Shown here piece after piece: positions 24,553 through 34,184 of a stretch of DNA of 64,000 bases. The position numbers and the translations under genes are program-made. The notes under the pieces are model-generated. The model was not told the origin of the DNA. It saw only the letters and a program-made list of their open reading frames with translations, and did no database searches. The stretch is taken from NCBI GenBank assembly GCA_009712635.1, contig WASS01000020.1, positions 62,001 through 126,000 on the forward strand, read 5' to 3'. Positions within the stretch are counted from its first letter, which is position 1; every line of letters begins with the position of its first letter. Source of the DNA: Hungatella sp. (GTDB lineage Bacteria; Bacillota; Clostridia; Lachnospirales; Lachnospiraceae).

Positions 24553-26988
24553 TTATTCCAGTGTAAGATCTACACGATATTCTGTTTTTCCAGCCTGGAA
24601 TGGGATCTCATTCCCCTCAATGGCAGAACCATCTACCAGGAAGGAAGAAATTTTATTGCCTGTTTCCCCTTTTCTAGCTACATGAATGTGATAGGCAGCG
24701 CCCCTGAATTTACGGACAGCAGAAAATTCTTCGATTGAATCCGGAAGACAAGGGTTAACAATCAGCCCATGGAAGCCGGGACGTATTCCCAGGATGTGCT
24801 GGGAGATACAGACAAAGGTCCAGGCAGCTGTACCAGTCAGCCAGCTGTTCTTTGCTTCACCGAAATTAGCAGCATCCTTACCGGCAATCATCTGAGAATA
24901 GCAGTAAGGCTCTGTTTTATGGATCTCACTGATTTCTTCAGTATAGGCAGGAGCTGTTTTCCGGTATACTTCAAATGCACGGTTTCCTCTGCCAATCATG
25001 GTTTCTGCAATGGAAATCCACGGGTTATTATGGCAGAATATGCCGGCATTTTCTTTATATCCTGGCGGATAGGAAGAAATTTCACCCAGCTCCTTATGGT
25101 AAGTCTGGTATGCCGGCTGATGCAGAACGATTCCATAGGTGGTATCAAGTCTTTCCTGCACACTGTCAAGAGCTTTCTCTGCCAGTCCTTCTTCAATTCC
25201 GATACCGCCCATTACGCAGAATCCCTGAGGTTCAATAAAGATCTGTCCCTCTCTGCACTCTTTAGAACCGACTTTATTGCCAGCAGCATCGTAGGCTCTC
25301 AGGAACCATTCTCCATCCCAACCGGATTTAAGGACTGCGTCATAAACCGCTTTTACAGAAGTCTCTGCTTCAATGGCTTCTTCTTCCAATCCCGTCATAC
25401 GGCAGATTTCTGCGTATTCTTTACCATACTTTACATACATTCCTGCAATCATCAGAGATTCCGCAACTGGTCCTTCTGATGGTCCGGTTGTCTGAAATGA
25501 TTCCCCTGGCTCTGTTGAAAAGCAGTTTAAATTCAGACAGTCATTCCAGTCGGCACGGCCGATCAGAGGAAGTCCATGAGGTCCTAAATGGGATTTTGTA
25601 AATCCGAAGGAACGTCTTAAATGTTCCATTAAAGTCTGGCTCCTGTCAGCGTCATTATCGAAAGGAACATTTTCTTTCAGAATATCCCAGTCGCCGGTTT
25701 CCCGTATGTATGCACTGACACCTGCAATAAGCCAGAGAGGATCGTCATTAAAACCGCTTCCAATGTCCATGTTTCCTCTTTTAGTAAGAGGCTGATACTG
25801 ATGATAAGCACTTCCGTCTTCAAACTGGGTAGAGGCAATATCGATGATCCGCTCTCTGGCCCGTTCCGGTATCATGTGCACGAAACCCAGTAAATCCTGG
25901 CAGGAATCCCGAAATCCCATACCTCTTCCTGTTCCGGACTCGTAATAGGAGGCAGAACGGGACATGTTAAAGGTAACCATACATTGATACTGATTCCAGA
26001 TGTTAACCATGCGGGCTGTTTTTTCCTCTTTCAGCGTTACGCTGTAGGTGGATAGAAGATCTGTCCAATATTGTTTCAGCTTTTCCAGCGCAGCCTCAAT
26101 ATCAGCAGCAGTGCGGTATTTTTTCAGCACAGCATCAGATGGTGCTTTGTTAATAACATCCGGCGCACTCCATTTTAAGTCTGGTTCATTCTCGGCATAA
26201 CCAAGAACAAAAACAAAGGTTTTTTCCTCTCCGGGCTCTAAATGAAGTGTGATCCGGTGAGAACCGATGGGAGACCAGCCGCTTGCCATGGAATTGCCGG
26301 AAGCATTTCTTTCCACCATAGCAGGGTTCTGGTTGGAGCCATAGACACCTACAAATGTATTCCGGTCAGTATCAAATCCCTGAATCTGTGAATTGACGGA
26401 ATAATAGGCATAATGATTTCTTCTTTCTCTGTATTCTGTTTTATGGTAAATAACAGAACCTTCCACCTCAACTTCACCGGTACTGAAATTCCTCTGAAAA
26501 TTGGTCATATCATCCATGGCATTCCACAGACAAAATTCCACATAAGAATACAGGGTAAAATCTTTGGAAACGGTGCTTTCATTCTTTAGTGTTACCTGGT
26601 TGATCTCACAGGAGTCTCCCAGTGGTACAAAGGATGTCACATTGGCTTTTAAACCATTCTTCTTTCCAGTGAAACGGGTCACTCCAAGTCCATGACGGCA
26701 TTCATAAAAATCCAACGGAGTCTTTGCAGGCTGCCAGCCCGGATTCCAAATAGTGCCGTTTTCATTAATGTAGTAGTAGTGTCCGTTGCTGTCCAGAGGA
26801 ACATTATTGTAACGGTACCTTGTGAGCCGGAGCATCTTGGCATCTTTATAGAAGCTGTATCCCCCTCCGGTATTGGAAACCAGCGAAAAGAAATTCTCGC
26901 TTCCCAGATAGTTGATCCACGGCAGAGGAGTATCTGGGGAAGTAATTACATATTCTTTGTCCTGGTCATTAAAATATCCATATTTCAT
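24553..26988 (-). CDS. Cellobiose phosphorylase (GH94)
   Basis: An 811-aa protein on the minus strand. The ATG at 26988 follows GGAAGGAG and begins [16 protein letters not shown], the exact start and length of clostridial cellobiose phosphorylases; a longer frame to 27021 is unlikely. The N-terminal beta-sandwich domain (Asp/Gly-rich, residues 1-290) is followed by a helical (alpha/alpha)6 barrel. The catalytic Asp lies in [10 protein letters not shown] at about residues 478-485, and EGPVAESLM and [20 protein letters not shown] also fit GH94. It splits cellobiose with phosphate into glucose-1-phosphate and glucose. Cellodextrin or laminaribiose phosphorylases are close relatives, so the exact substrate is an inference supported by the neighbouring locus. 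It is divergent from the lacI operon. Confidence 0.9.
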   Translation of the reverse strand: MKYGYFNDQDKEYVITSPDTPLPWINYLGSENFFSLVSNTGGGYSFYKDAKMLRLTRYRYNNVPLDSNGHYYYINENGTIWNPGWQPAKTPLDFYECRHGLGVTRFTGKKNGLKANVTSFVPLGDSCEINQVTLKNESTVSKDFTLYSYVEFCLWNAMDDMTNFQRNFSTGEVEVEGSVIYHKTEYRERRNHYAYYSVNSQIQGFDTDRNTFVGVYGSNQNPAMVERNASGNSMASGWSPIGSHRITLHLEPGEEKTFVFVLGYAENEPDLKWSAPDVINKAPSDAVLKKYRTAADIEAALEKLKQYWTDLLSTYSVTLKEEKTARMVNIWNQYQCMVTFNMSRSASYYESGTGRGMGFRDSCQDLLGFVHMIPERARERIIDIASTQFEDGSAYHQYQPLTKRGNMDIGSGFNDDPLWLIAGVSAYIRETGDWDILKENVPFDNDADRSQTLMEHLRRSFGFTKSHLGPHGLPLIGRADWNDCLNLNCFSTEPGESFQTTGPSEGPVAESLMIAGMYVKYGKEYAEICRMTGLEEEAIEAETSVKAVYDAVLKSGWDGEWFLRAYDAAGNKVGSKECREGQIFIEPQGFCVMGGIGIEEGLAEKALDSVQERLDTTYGIVLHQPAYQTYHKELGEISSYPPGYKENAGIFCHNNPWISIAETMIGRGNRAFEVYRKTAPAYTEEISEIHKTEPYCYSQMIAGKDAANFGEAKNSWLTGTAAWTFVCISQHILGIRPGFHGLIVNPCLPDSIEEFSAVRKFRGAAYHIHVARKGETGNKISSFLVDGSAIEGNEIPFQAGKTEYRVDLTLE

Positions 26989-27290
26989 AGTTGAATAACT
27001 CCTTCCTGTTGGATGACCCAAATCCCTAAAAACGACATTTTTCGAAAACGATTAAGAAAGATATTAGGGAGTTATACGGTCATAATAACGCGGGTTGAGA
27101 AAAAAAACAAGAGGAATCTTTGAAATTATAAGAGAAAAAATATATCAGTCTTTTTATTAATGTAAATATGCACAAAAACAATGATTAAAAACTATTTAAA
27201 CTAGACAAAAAAGAAAAAACATATTGATTTTTGACAAAGAAAGGGGTATAGTGAAAATACGAAAACGATTAAGTTAAAAGGATGAGACAT
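26989..27290. promoter_or_regulatory. Divergent promoter region with two identical LacI-type operators
   Basis: 302 nt between the cellobiose phosphorylase and lacI operons. CGAAAACGATTAAG occurs at 27043-27056 and again at 27260-27273. It is an imperfect palindrome around the central CG, the typical LacI/GalR shape. One copy lies about 55 nt from the GH94 start, the other about 20 nt from the lacI start. The lacI-side promoter is TTGATT (27224-27229), 17 nt, TATAGT (27247-27252), with the operator just downstream. The rest is A+T-rich with no other clear element. Confidence 0.8.
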
Positions 27291-28310
27291 ATGATTTCTA
27301 TGAAAGAACTGGCACAGCACTGCGGGGTTTCCGTTGCCACAGTGAGCAAGGCGCTTAATGATCAGAGCGACATCGGGGAGAGTACTAAAATAAGAGTTAA
27401 GCAGGCAGCGGAAAAGCTGGGGTATTTTCCCAATGCTGCAGCAAGGTCCTTAAAGACAAACAGAAGCTATAACATAGGGGTTCTGTTCGTTGATGAGGCT
27501 AACAGCGGTCTGACCCATGAATATTTTGCCGCGGTTCTTGAAGGGTTTAAGGTAGAGGCGGAAAAGCAGGGTTATGATATTACGTTTATTAATGGGCAGA
27601 TAGGAAAAAAGAAAGTTTCCTATTATGAACACTGCAAATACAGAAATGTGGACGGAGTGGTGATTGCCTGTGTTAAATTTGACAACCCTGAAGTGGTTGA
27701 ACTGTTGAACGGGGATATTCCTGTTGTAACAATCGATCACATCAATGAAAACTGTTCTTCTGTATTGTCCGATAACGTAAAAGGCATTGAAAGCCTGATG
27801 GAATATGTTTATGAAAAAGGACATAGAAAGATTGCTTACATACACGGACAGGCGAGCACTACCGTTACAAAAGCCAGACTCACCAGCTTCTATCGATTTC
27901 TTGAAAGCCGGGAACTTTCAGTACCAGATGATTATGTATTGGAAGCAGACTATCTGGATGTCAGCCAGGCTATGGCATGTACCAGTGAGTTATTAGACAG
28001 AAAAGATCCACCAACCTGTATTTTATATCCGGATGATACCGCACTGATCGGCGGTCTTAATGAAATCCGGAGAAGAAATTTAAGGGTTCCAGATGATATT
28101 TCAATTGCCGGATATGACGGCAGCAGATTATCACAGATATTAAACCCAAGGCTTACTACCATTCGCCAGGCTACATCAGCAATTGGTATGCAGGCCGCTA
28201 AAAAACTGATAAGCACGATCGATAAACCTAAGACGACTTTCACGGAACAGATTATTGTGGAAGGCGAACTGATTACAGGGGAATCGGTTGGTAATGCTAA
28301 TATTTCATGA
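27291..28310 (+). CDS. LacI family transcriptional regulator
   Basis: A 339-aa LacI/GalR repressor. The ATG at 27291 gives good spacing from AAAAGG at 27275-27280; the ATG at 27282 is too close to it and another ATG at 27300 is possible. The HTH reads SMKELAQHCGVSVATVSKALN, with the hinge GYFPNAAARSLKTNRS. The C-terminal half is a periplasmic-binding-protein fold (NIGVLFVDE; YRNVDGVVIACVKF; GYDGSRLSQILNPRLTTIRQ). It should repress both divergent transcripts through the two identical operators. The natural inducer is likely cellobiose or a cellodextrin, inferred from the linked GH94, ABC and GH1 genes. Confidence 0.9.
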   Translation: MISMKELAQHCGVSVATVSKALNDQSDIGESTKIRVKQAAEKLGYFPNAAARSLKTNRSYNIGVLFVDEANSGLTHEYFAAVLEGFKVEAEKQGYDITFINGQIGKKKVSYYEHCKYRNVDGVVIACVKFDNPEVVELLNGDIPVVTIDHINENCSSVLSDNVKGIESLMEYVYEKGHRKIAYIHGQASTTVTKARLTSFYRFLESRELSVPDDYVLEADYLDVSQAMACTSELLDRKDPPTCILYPDDTALIGGLNEIRRRNLRVPDDISIAGYDGSRLSQILNPRLTTIRQATSAIGMQAAKKLISTIDKPKTTFTEQIIVEGELITGESVGNANIS

Positions 28311-28338
28311 TAGTAATATCAGAAAAGGAGAGGGAAAT

Positions 28339-29754
28339 ATGAAGAAGAAAGTTGTAAGCGGATTATTATGCGCGGTGATGGCAGCTTCACTGGTTGCCGG
28401 ATGCTCCTCAAAGAGCGCACCGAGCGAAAGCGGAAGCACAGCTGCAGACACGACGACTGCCAAGGAAACTGAGGCAAAGACGGAGACGCAGAAAGAAGCT
28501 GGTGGTGAAGGAGGAAAAGTGATTAATATTTATGTCTGGAACGATGAATTCAAAGCCAGATATGAAGATTATTATGCTTCCAAGCTTCCGGCAGGTTATA
28601 AGGTTAATTTTGTGACAACTCCCAGTGAGAACAACGCCTATCAGAATGCTCTTGATGAAGCACTGTTAAATCAGAATGACGCAAAGCCTGATGATAAAGT
28701 GGATATGTTCCTGGTTGAAGCAGATTACATTCTGAAGTATGTAAATTCCGATTACACCATGGATTTAAAGGATGTAGGTGTTACGGAACAGGATATGTCA
28801 AAGCAGTATGACTATACCAAAGTAATCGCTAAGGATTCCAAGGGAGCACAAAAAGGTATTTCATGGCAGGGCTGCCCAGGACTTTATATCTATCGCCGCT
28901 CCATTGCCAAGGCAGTACTTGGAACCGATGATCCTGCAGAAGTTCAAAAAGCTATTAATGACTGGGACTCTTTTGACAAAACTGCTGCCAAGATGAAAGA
29001 CAAAGGTTATTACATGCTTTCCGGTTTTGATGATTCCTATCGTACTTTCTCTAACAATGTAGCTGCTCCATGGGTAAATGGAAAGAAGATCGCTATCGAT
29101 CCAAACCTTGAAAAATGGGTTGATCAGACAAAGAAATACACAGACAGCGGTTACAATCAGAAAACCACACTGTGGGCAGCTGAATGGGCTTCCGGACAGG
29201 GTCCTGAAGGAAAAGTATTTGGTTATTTCATGCCTGCATGGGGCGTAGACTTCGTTCTTGCTAAAAACTCTCTTGCAAAAGCAGAAGCAGACGGAGGAAA
29301 GCAGGAAGTAGGAAATGGTGTTTATGGTGACTGGGCTGCAACCATTGGACCAGAATCCTATAACTGGGGCGGAACCTGGCTGTGTGCAGCAAATGGTACC
29401 GATAACGCTGATATCGTAGCAGATATCATGAAGACAATCTGCTGTGATGATGCAACCATGAAGAAAATTGTAGAAGAGAAGAATGACTTTGTTAATAACA
29501 AGACAGTTATGGAAGCTCTTGCAAAGGGCGATTACAAGTCAGCTTTCCTTGGCGGACAGAATCCTCTTCAGATGTACTGCGACGCTGCAGAGAAGATCGA
29601 TATGAGCAAGATTTCTCCTTATGATCAGGGTCTGAATGAAAGCTTCCAGAATGCGATGCATGATTATTTTAATGGTACTGTAGACAAAGATACAGCACTT
29701 AAGAATTTCTACACTTCAGCACAAGAGAAATATCCGGAATTAGAAACACAGTAG
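28339..29754 (+). CDS. Sugar ABC transporter substrate-binding lipoprotein
   Basis: A 471-aa lipoprotein. The ATG at 28339 has AAGGAGAGGG upstream and is followed by a signal peptide ending in lipobox LVAGC, with the lipidated Cys at residue 22. A Thr/Glu/Ala-rich linker leads to a type-1 extracellular sugar-binding fold (YVWNDEFKARYEDYY; DKVDMFLVEADYILKYV; DSYRTFSNNVAAPWVNGK; WGGTWLCAANG). Several Trp residues fit stacking against sugar rings. Together with the two permeases that follow it imports a beta-glucoside such as cellobiose. It is separated from the first permease by a strong hairpin, which often allows more binding protein to be made. Confidence 0.9.
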   Translation: MKKKVVSGLLCAVMAASLVAGCSSKSAPSESGSTAADTTTAKETEAKTETQKEAGGEGGKVINIYVWNDEFKARYEDYYASKLPAGYKVNFVTTPSENNAYQNALDEALLNQNDAKPDDKVDMFLVEADYILKYVNSDYTMDLKDVGVTEQDMSKQYDYTKVIAKDSKGAQKGISWQGCPGLYIYRRSIAKAVLGTDDPAEVQKAINDWDSFDKTAAKMKDKGYYMLSGFDDSYRTFSNNVAAPWVNGKKIAIDPNLEKWVDQTKKYTDSGYNQKTTLWAAEWASGQGPEGKVFGYFMPAWGVDFVLAKNSLAKAEADGGKQEVGNGVYGDWAATIGPESYNWGGTWLCAANGTDNADIVADIMKTICCDDATMKKIVEEKNDFVNNKTVMEALAKGDYKSAFLGGQNPLQMYCDAAEKIDMSKISPYDQGLNESFQNAMHDYFNGTVDKDTALKNFYTSAQEKYPELETQ

Positions 29755-29761
29755 CAGCAAA

Positions 29762-29790
29762 ATACAGGGCGGGATTTTCCCGCCCTGTAT
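29762..29790 (+). repeat. Intercistronic hairpin after the sugar-binding protein gene
   Basis: ATACAGGGCGGGA and its exact complement form a 13-bp stem with a 3-nt loop. No T-run follows, so it is probably an mRNA processing or stability element, or a partial terminator, that lowers permease expression relative to the binding protein. Confidence 0.75.
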
Positions 29791-29809
29791 GAAAACAGGA
29801 GGCTCCATC

Positions 29810-30745
29810 ATGGTAAGAGAAAAAAAGGCAAAAGCCAGAAAGAAAGTCAGCTATTCAAAATGGGGATATATTTTTTTAATACCTTTCTTTGCTACATATT
29901 TAGTATTTTCCTTTATCCCCCTGGTAACTACGTTTTATAACAGCATGTTTGAAAATTACCGTTCAGGGTTAACCCAGATCGGACCTAATTTTGTGGGATT
30001 TGAAAATTATATTTCTATTTTCCAGAGTGATCTCCTGAAATACCTGGGCAATACGGTGATTCTCTGGATAATTGGTTTTATTCCTCAGATTTTCTTTTCC
30101 CTGATTCTGGCGGTTTGGTTTGCTGATTTCAGAATGAAGCTAAGAGGAAGTACTTTTTTCAAAACAATTATTTATCTTCCTAATGTAATTATGGCAGCGT
30201 CTTTTGCCATGCTGTTTTTTGCCCTGTTTTCAGATGACGGTCCAATGAACAATCTTTTGATAAGAATGGGGCTGATCGACAGTCCGATCCGTTATCTCAC
30301 CACAGTATGGGGAACCAGGGGACTGGTCGGTTTTATGAATTTTATGATGTGGTTTGGCAATACGACCATCCTTTTGATGGCGGCTATTTTAGGAGTAGAT
30401 TCTGCTTTGTTTGAAGCTGCGGCCATTGATGGGGCGAAATCTCTTCAGATATTTACCAAAATTACCATGCCTACGATTAAACCCATATTTATTTATGTGC
30501 TGATTACCTCACTCATCGGCGGATTGCAGATGTTTGATGTACCCCAGGTACTTACCAATGGAAAAGGTACACCTGACCGAACCAGCATGACGTTAATTAT
30601 GTTTCTTAATAATCATTTATACAGCAAAAACTACGGTATGGCAGGGGCTTTATCTGTAATACTCTTCATTATGACAGCAGCACTCAGTCTCGTAGTATTT
30701 TTCATACTTACCGGTTCCGGTAAAGAGAAAGGAGGATCAAGATAA
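29810..30745 (+). CDS. Sugar ABC transporter permease, MalF-like
   Basis: A 311-aa permease, started at the ATG at 29810 after AGGAGG. The basic N-terminus (KKAKARKKVSYSK) is followed by six membrane helices. The coupling loop reads FEAAAIDGAKSLQIFTKITMP, with TIKPIFIYV after it, the CUT1 family EAA motif. It makes up half of the membrane channel with the next gene, and no ATPase gene is linked. CUT1 systems of this kind commonly use a shared MsmX-like ATPase encoded elsewhere. Confidence 0.92.
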   Translation: MVREKKAKARKKVSYSKWGYIFLIPFFATYLVFSFIPLVTTFYNSMFENYRSGLTQIGPNFVGFENYISIFQSDLLKYLGNTVILWIIGFIPQIFFSLILAVWFADFRMKLRGSTFFKTIIYLPNVIMAASFAMLFFALFSDDGPMNNLLIRMGLIDSPIRYLTTVWGTRGLVGFMNFMMWFGNTTILLMAAILGVDSALFEAAAIDGAKSLQIFTKITMPTIKPIFIYVLITSLIGGLQMFDVPQVLTNGKGTPDRTSMTLIMFLNNHLYSKNYGMAGALSVILFIMTAALSLVVFFILTGSGKEKGGSR

Positions 30746-31584
30746 TGGGAAAAGTAAAGAGTTTAAAAAAAGCAGCAGCCTATATCGTATTGACACTCTT
30801 ATCGTTTCTGTGCCTTTTTTTCTTTTATTGCCTGATCATCAATGCGACCAGATCCCATCCGGAAATAGCGAAAGGATTCTCATTTTTACCGGGAAAATCA
30901 TTTGGTCCTAACTTATATAACGTACTGCACAACAAAAATCTGCCAGTAGTAAGTGGAATCATAAACAGTTTATTTATTGCCAGTGCTTCTGCAGCTCTTT
31001 CGGTATACGTATCAGCACTGACTGCATATGCAATTCATGCCTATGAATTTAAGTTCAGAAATGCGGTTTATCTATTTATCATCCTGATTATGATGATTCC
31101 CACACAGGTAACAACCCTTGGATTTTTAAGCCTGATTGGTAAAATGGGTCTTATGGACAGTTTTGTTCCTCTGATACTTCCATCTATGGCTGCACCTGTC
31201 GTATTTTATTTTATGGTTTCTTATTTCCAGAGTAATTTACCATTAGAAATTGTGGAATCAGCCAGAATCGACGGATCCAATGAATTTTTCACCTTTAATT
31301 ATATTGTAATTCCCATTGTAAAGCCTGCTTTGGCTGTACAGGGTATCTTTGCATTCGTGGCTTCCTGGAACAATTATTTTGTTCCTTCCCTTGTACTTAA
31401 ATCAAATACGAAAAAAACACTACCAATTCTGATTGCCCAGCTGCGAAGTGCAGATTTCTTAAAATTTGACATGGGGCAGGTTTATATGCTGATTACCATT
31501 GCCATTGTTCCGGTTGCAATCATCTATCTGTGCCTGTCAAAATTCATCATTGGCGGTGTGACTGCAGGAAGTGTGAAAGGATAG
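30745..31584 (+). CDS. Sugar ABC transporter permease, MalG-like
   Basis: A 279-aa permease with an ATG overlapping the previous stop by one base. Six predicted membrane helices are visible, beginning with YIVLTLLSFLCLFFFYCLII. The EAA loop is IVESARIDGSNEFFTFNYIV, followed by IPIVKPALAVQG. Typical MalG features (ARIDG; the Trp-Asn-Asn-Tyr near FVASWNNYFVPSL) are present. It forms the channel with the MalF-like protein. The operon continues with a GH1 beta-glucosidase. Confidence 0.92.
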   Translation: MGKVKSLKKAAAYIVLTLLSFLCLFFFYCLIINATRSHPEIAKGFSFLPGKSFGPNLYNVLHNKNLPVVSGIINSLFIASASAALSVYVSALTAYAIHAYEFKFRNAVYLFIILIMMIPTQVTTLGFLSLIGKMGLMDSFVPLILPSMAAPVVFYFMVSYFQSNLPLEIVESARIDGSNEFFTFNYIVIPIVKPALAVQGIFAFVASWNNYFVPSLVLKSNTKKTLPILIAQLRSADFLKFDMGQVYMLITIAIVPVAIIYLCLSKFIIGGVTAGSVKG

Positions 31585-31589
31585 ATACG

Positions 31590-32930
31590 ATGGACTGGAA
31601 AAAAGACTTTATATGGGGAACCGCAACTTCATCCTATCAGATAGAGGGGGCAGCTTTTGAGGATGGAAAAGGGCTGTCTGTATGGGATGTCTTTGTAAGA
31701 GAGAAGGGCAGAATTTTTGAAGGACATACAGGAGACGTGGCATGTGATCATTACCACCGGATGAAAGAGGATGTAGCCCTGCTTGCAGAACTTGGAGTGG
31801 GGGCTTACCGCTTTTCCGTTTCCTGGCCAAGAATTATGCCTCATGGTACCGGAAGTGTCAATGAAAAGGGTCTTAAATTCTATTCAGATCTGATTGATGA
31901 ACTGTTAAAGCATCATATTACTCCATATGTGACCTTGTTTCATTGGGATTATCCCAATGAACTGGAGATGCAGGGCGGATGGTTAAATCCCAGCAGCCCT
32001 GATTGGTTTGCCGAATATACAGCAGTTGTAGCAAAAGCATTTGGAGACCGGGTAAAGCATTACTTCACATTTAACGAGCCGCAGATATTTACTTGGCTTG
32101 GATATGACAGATGTACCCATGCTCCTGGAATCAGATATCCGGTCGGCAGAATCCTTGCCATGTGCCGGAATATTGCTTTGGCACATGGGAAATCTGTGCA
32201 GAAATTACGGGAGCTGGTACCAGATTGCCGGGTAGGATATGCACCTACCTGTGGCAATGCTTACTGGCCTGTGGAAGAAACTGAATTGCTTGCTGCAAAA
32301 GCAAAGGAGCTGCAGGATTCCATAGGAGCGGAAGACTGGATTCATTCTTCCGCATTCTGGAATGAACTGTTTATAAAAGGAAGATTTCACCGTCAATGCC
32401 CTCAATTATTCGGGGAAAACTTACCAGAATTGTCCGAAGGGGACCGGCTGCTAATCAGCCAGCCTCTTGATTTTTGTGGGATGAATCTCTATCAGGGAAC
32501 CTCTGTTTGTTTATCCGACGCAGGTGAGTTAATTCTGGGTAAACTTCCTGCCGGGCATGGCAAGACCGGAATGGGCTGGCCCATTACTCCGAAAGCCATG
32601 TACTGGGCAGTAAAGAATTTTTACGATACTTACCAATTGCCTTTGTTTATTACAGAGAATGGTATGTCAGCCCTGGATGTAATATCCTTAGATGGCGGTG
32701 TTCACGATCCATGCAGAATTGATTACCTGGCGCGCCATCTGTCTGAACTGAAGCGCGCAGTATCAGACGGGGCGAAGGTGGAAGGGTACTTCTTGTGGAG
32801 CTTTCTGGATAATTTTGAATGGGAAAAGGGTTATGATGACCGGTTTGGAATTGTTTATGTAGATTATGAGACCCAGAAAAGAGTACCCAAGGACAGCTTT
32901 TACTGGTACCAGAATATAATCAAGTCATAA
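31590..32930 (+). CDS. Family 1 glycoside hydrolase (beta-glucosidase)
   Basis: A 446-aa (beta/alpha)8 enzyme, started at the ATG at 31590 (MDWKKDFIWGTATSSYQIEG), which is the usual GH1 start. The acid/base Glu163 lies in FTFNEPQ and the nucleophile Glu356 in FITENGM; FSVSWPRI and WSFLDNFEWEKGY are further family motifs. It hydrolyses beta-glucosides to glucose. Sharing an operon with the sugar importer, it gives a hydrolytic alternative to the divergent cellobiose phosphorylase. No phosphotransferase genes are near, so an unphosphorylated substrate is more likely than a 6-phospho-beta-glucoside. Confidence 0.93.
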   Translation: MDWKKDFIWGTATSSYQIEGAAFEDGKGLSVWDVFVREKGRIFEGHTGDVACDHYHRMKEDVALLAELGVGAYRFSVSWPRIMPHGTGSVNEKGLKFYSDLIDELLKHHITPYVTLFHWDYPNELEMQGGWLNPSSPDWFAEYTAVVAKAFGDRVKHYFTFNEPQIFTWLGYDRCTHAPGIRYPVGRILAMCRNIALAHGKSVQKLRELVPDCRVGYAPTCGNAYWPVEETELLAAKAKELQDSIGAEDWIHSSAFWNELFIKGRFHRQCPQLFGENLPELSEGDRLLISQPLDFCGMNLYQGTSVCLSDAGELILGKLPAGHGKTGMGWPITPKAMYWAVKNFYDTYQLPLFITENGMSALDVISLDGGVHDPCRIDYLARHLSELKRAVSDGAKVEGYFLWSFLDNFEWEKGYDDRFGIVYVDYETQKRVPKDSFYWYQNIIKS

Positions 32931-32939
32931 TGCTATTGA

Positions 32940-32995
32940 AAAAGGACCATTGCTCCATATGTGTAAATCACTTATGGAGCAATGGTCCTTTTTTA
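32940..32995. terminator. Bidirectional terminator after the GH1 gene
   Basis: AAAAGGACCATTGCTCCATA pairs perfectly with its complement at 32973-32992 (20-bp stem, 13-nt loop), followed by TTTT. The converging hypothetical gene ends at 32996. Confidence 0.9.
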
Positions 32996-34057
32996 TCACC
33001 CCAGTGGGGTGGTCTGTCCGGTTATCTCGTCATATTGAAAGCCTACGCTGTTGTCGTTGCAATCACATAAATAGGTAGCAACATAGGATAGCGTATTGTC
33101 CGGCAGCCGTTTGTAAGTCCGCACGGTATAGTAGTTCTTTCCTTCGATTTTAGTTATTCCCGGAGAAGCTATAAACTGATAGGAATCCGCACTCTCTGTT
33201 AGCTTTAATTTTTCCTGTCCCTGGGAACGAACGGTGTTCTCTGCTATTTCAATGGAAGTTTCTGACTTAGGCTGCTTCTGGATATCGGAAATTACTTTTT
33301 TCTGCTCATTCCACTGGCTTTTGAAAAAATCGTTCCAGGATTCGCTGCCTCTGTCTGCTGTTACAGTCACACTGTCGCCTGCAGTTTCCAGCGTGATGGA
33401 AAGGTAGGTCTTAGAGTCAGTAGAAGGACCGGCCAGCCTGTAACATTCTCCATTCTCGCTTTTAGTTTCACTTTCCGTGCTTTCTGCCGTTGTGTTTTCC
33501 GTGGTCACATCGATAAAACTTTTCTTTGTTTCCAGGTAATCCTTATAGGTTTTTAGATCTGCTGAAGCATTCTCCAGATGTACATATTTGTATGTATCTT
33601 TTGCTTCATCAGATGCGGCTGTATCACCTTCGGAAGCTGCCTTACCTTCTGCCTCTGTACCAGACTTTGCTGCACCGTCGGAATCCTTCTTTTCAGCGTC
33701 TGATTTTTTGGTTTCCTCTTCGCTTTCAGGAACAGGTGCTGGTTCTTCGTAGGTACGTTCACCTACAATTGTAGTGAAAGAGGAGATGTCCTCATCTTTT
33801 GAAAAATAATATTCCGGTGCTTTGGCCACCTTTTCTTTTACCGTATTCTTATTTTTCATGGATAATAAAATTATGGCTTGTGCGGCGCCGATAATAACTA
33901 TGAACAGGGCCGCTACCAATAGGACAACGACTCGTTTGTTTTTCGGCAATAAAGATTTTTTACCAGTTTTTGCAGGCTTTTCTTTCTTTACTCTTGCAGC
34001 TTTTGCTTTTTTAAGTTTTGTTTTTGGTTCTTTTTCTTTCGTTTTCTTTGTAGGCAT
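32996..34057 (-). CDS. Membrane-anchored hypothetical protein with Lys-rich tail and extracellular domain
   Basis: A 353-aa protein on the minus strand, unrecognised by name. Residues 1-42 are extremely Lys-rich and lie in the cytoplasm. A single membrane helix (VVVLLVAALFIVIIGAAQAI) spans roughly residues 43-67. Next is a low-complexity acidic Glu/Lys/Ser/Asp/Ala linker (about residues 105-155), then a likely extracellular domain of about 195 residues with mixed beta character (ECYRLAGPSTDSKTYLSITLE; YYTVRTYKRLPDNTLSYVATY). The C-terminus has one pair of cysteines (CDCND). The topology suggests a surface-exposed sensor or wall-linked protein. No function can be given. Confidence 0.7.
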   Translation of the reverse strand: MPTKKTKEKEPKTKLKKAKAARVKKEKPAKTGKKSLLPKNKRVVVLLVAALFIVIIGAAQAIILLSMKNKNTVKEKVAKAPEYYFSKDEDISSFTTIVGERTYEEPAPVPESEEETKKSDAEKKDSDGAAKSGTEAEGKAASEGDTAASDEAKDTYKYVHLENASADLKTYKDYLETKKSFIDVTTENTTAESTESETKSENGECYRLAGPSTDSKTYLSITLETAGDSVTVTADRGSESWNDFFKSQWNEQKKVISDIQKQPKSETSIEIAENTVRSQGQEKLKLTESADSYQFIASPGITKIEGKNYYTVRTYKRLPDNTLSYVATYLCDCNDNSVGFQYDEITGQTTPLG

Positions 34058-34184
34058 AATGATCGTCCTTATGTAATATTTAATGCAAAAGATTAGATAC
34101 AGTTACAAAATCCAACTAACCATATATCGGTCAGTACTTGTTGAAACATAAGGATTGTCTTATATTTATCACACAATTATACAA

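Noticed and set aside
24769-25479. 236-aa plus-strand frame inside the GH94 gene
   Set aside because: It lies antisense to a full-length cellobiose phosphorylase and has no recognisable protein pattern.
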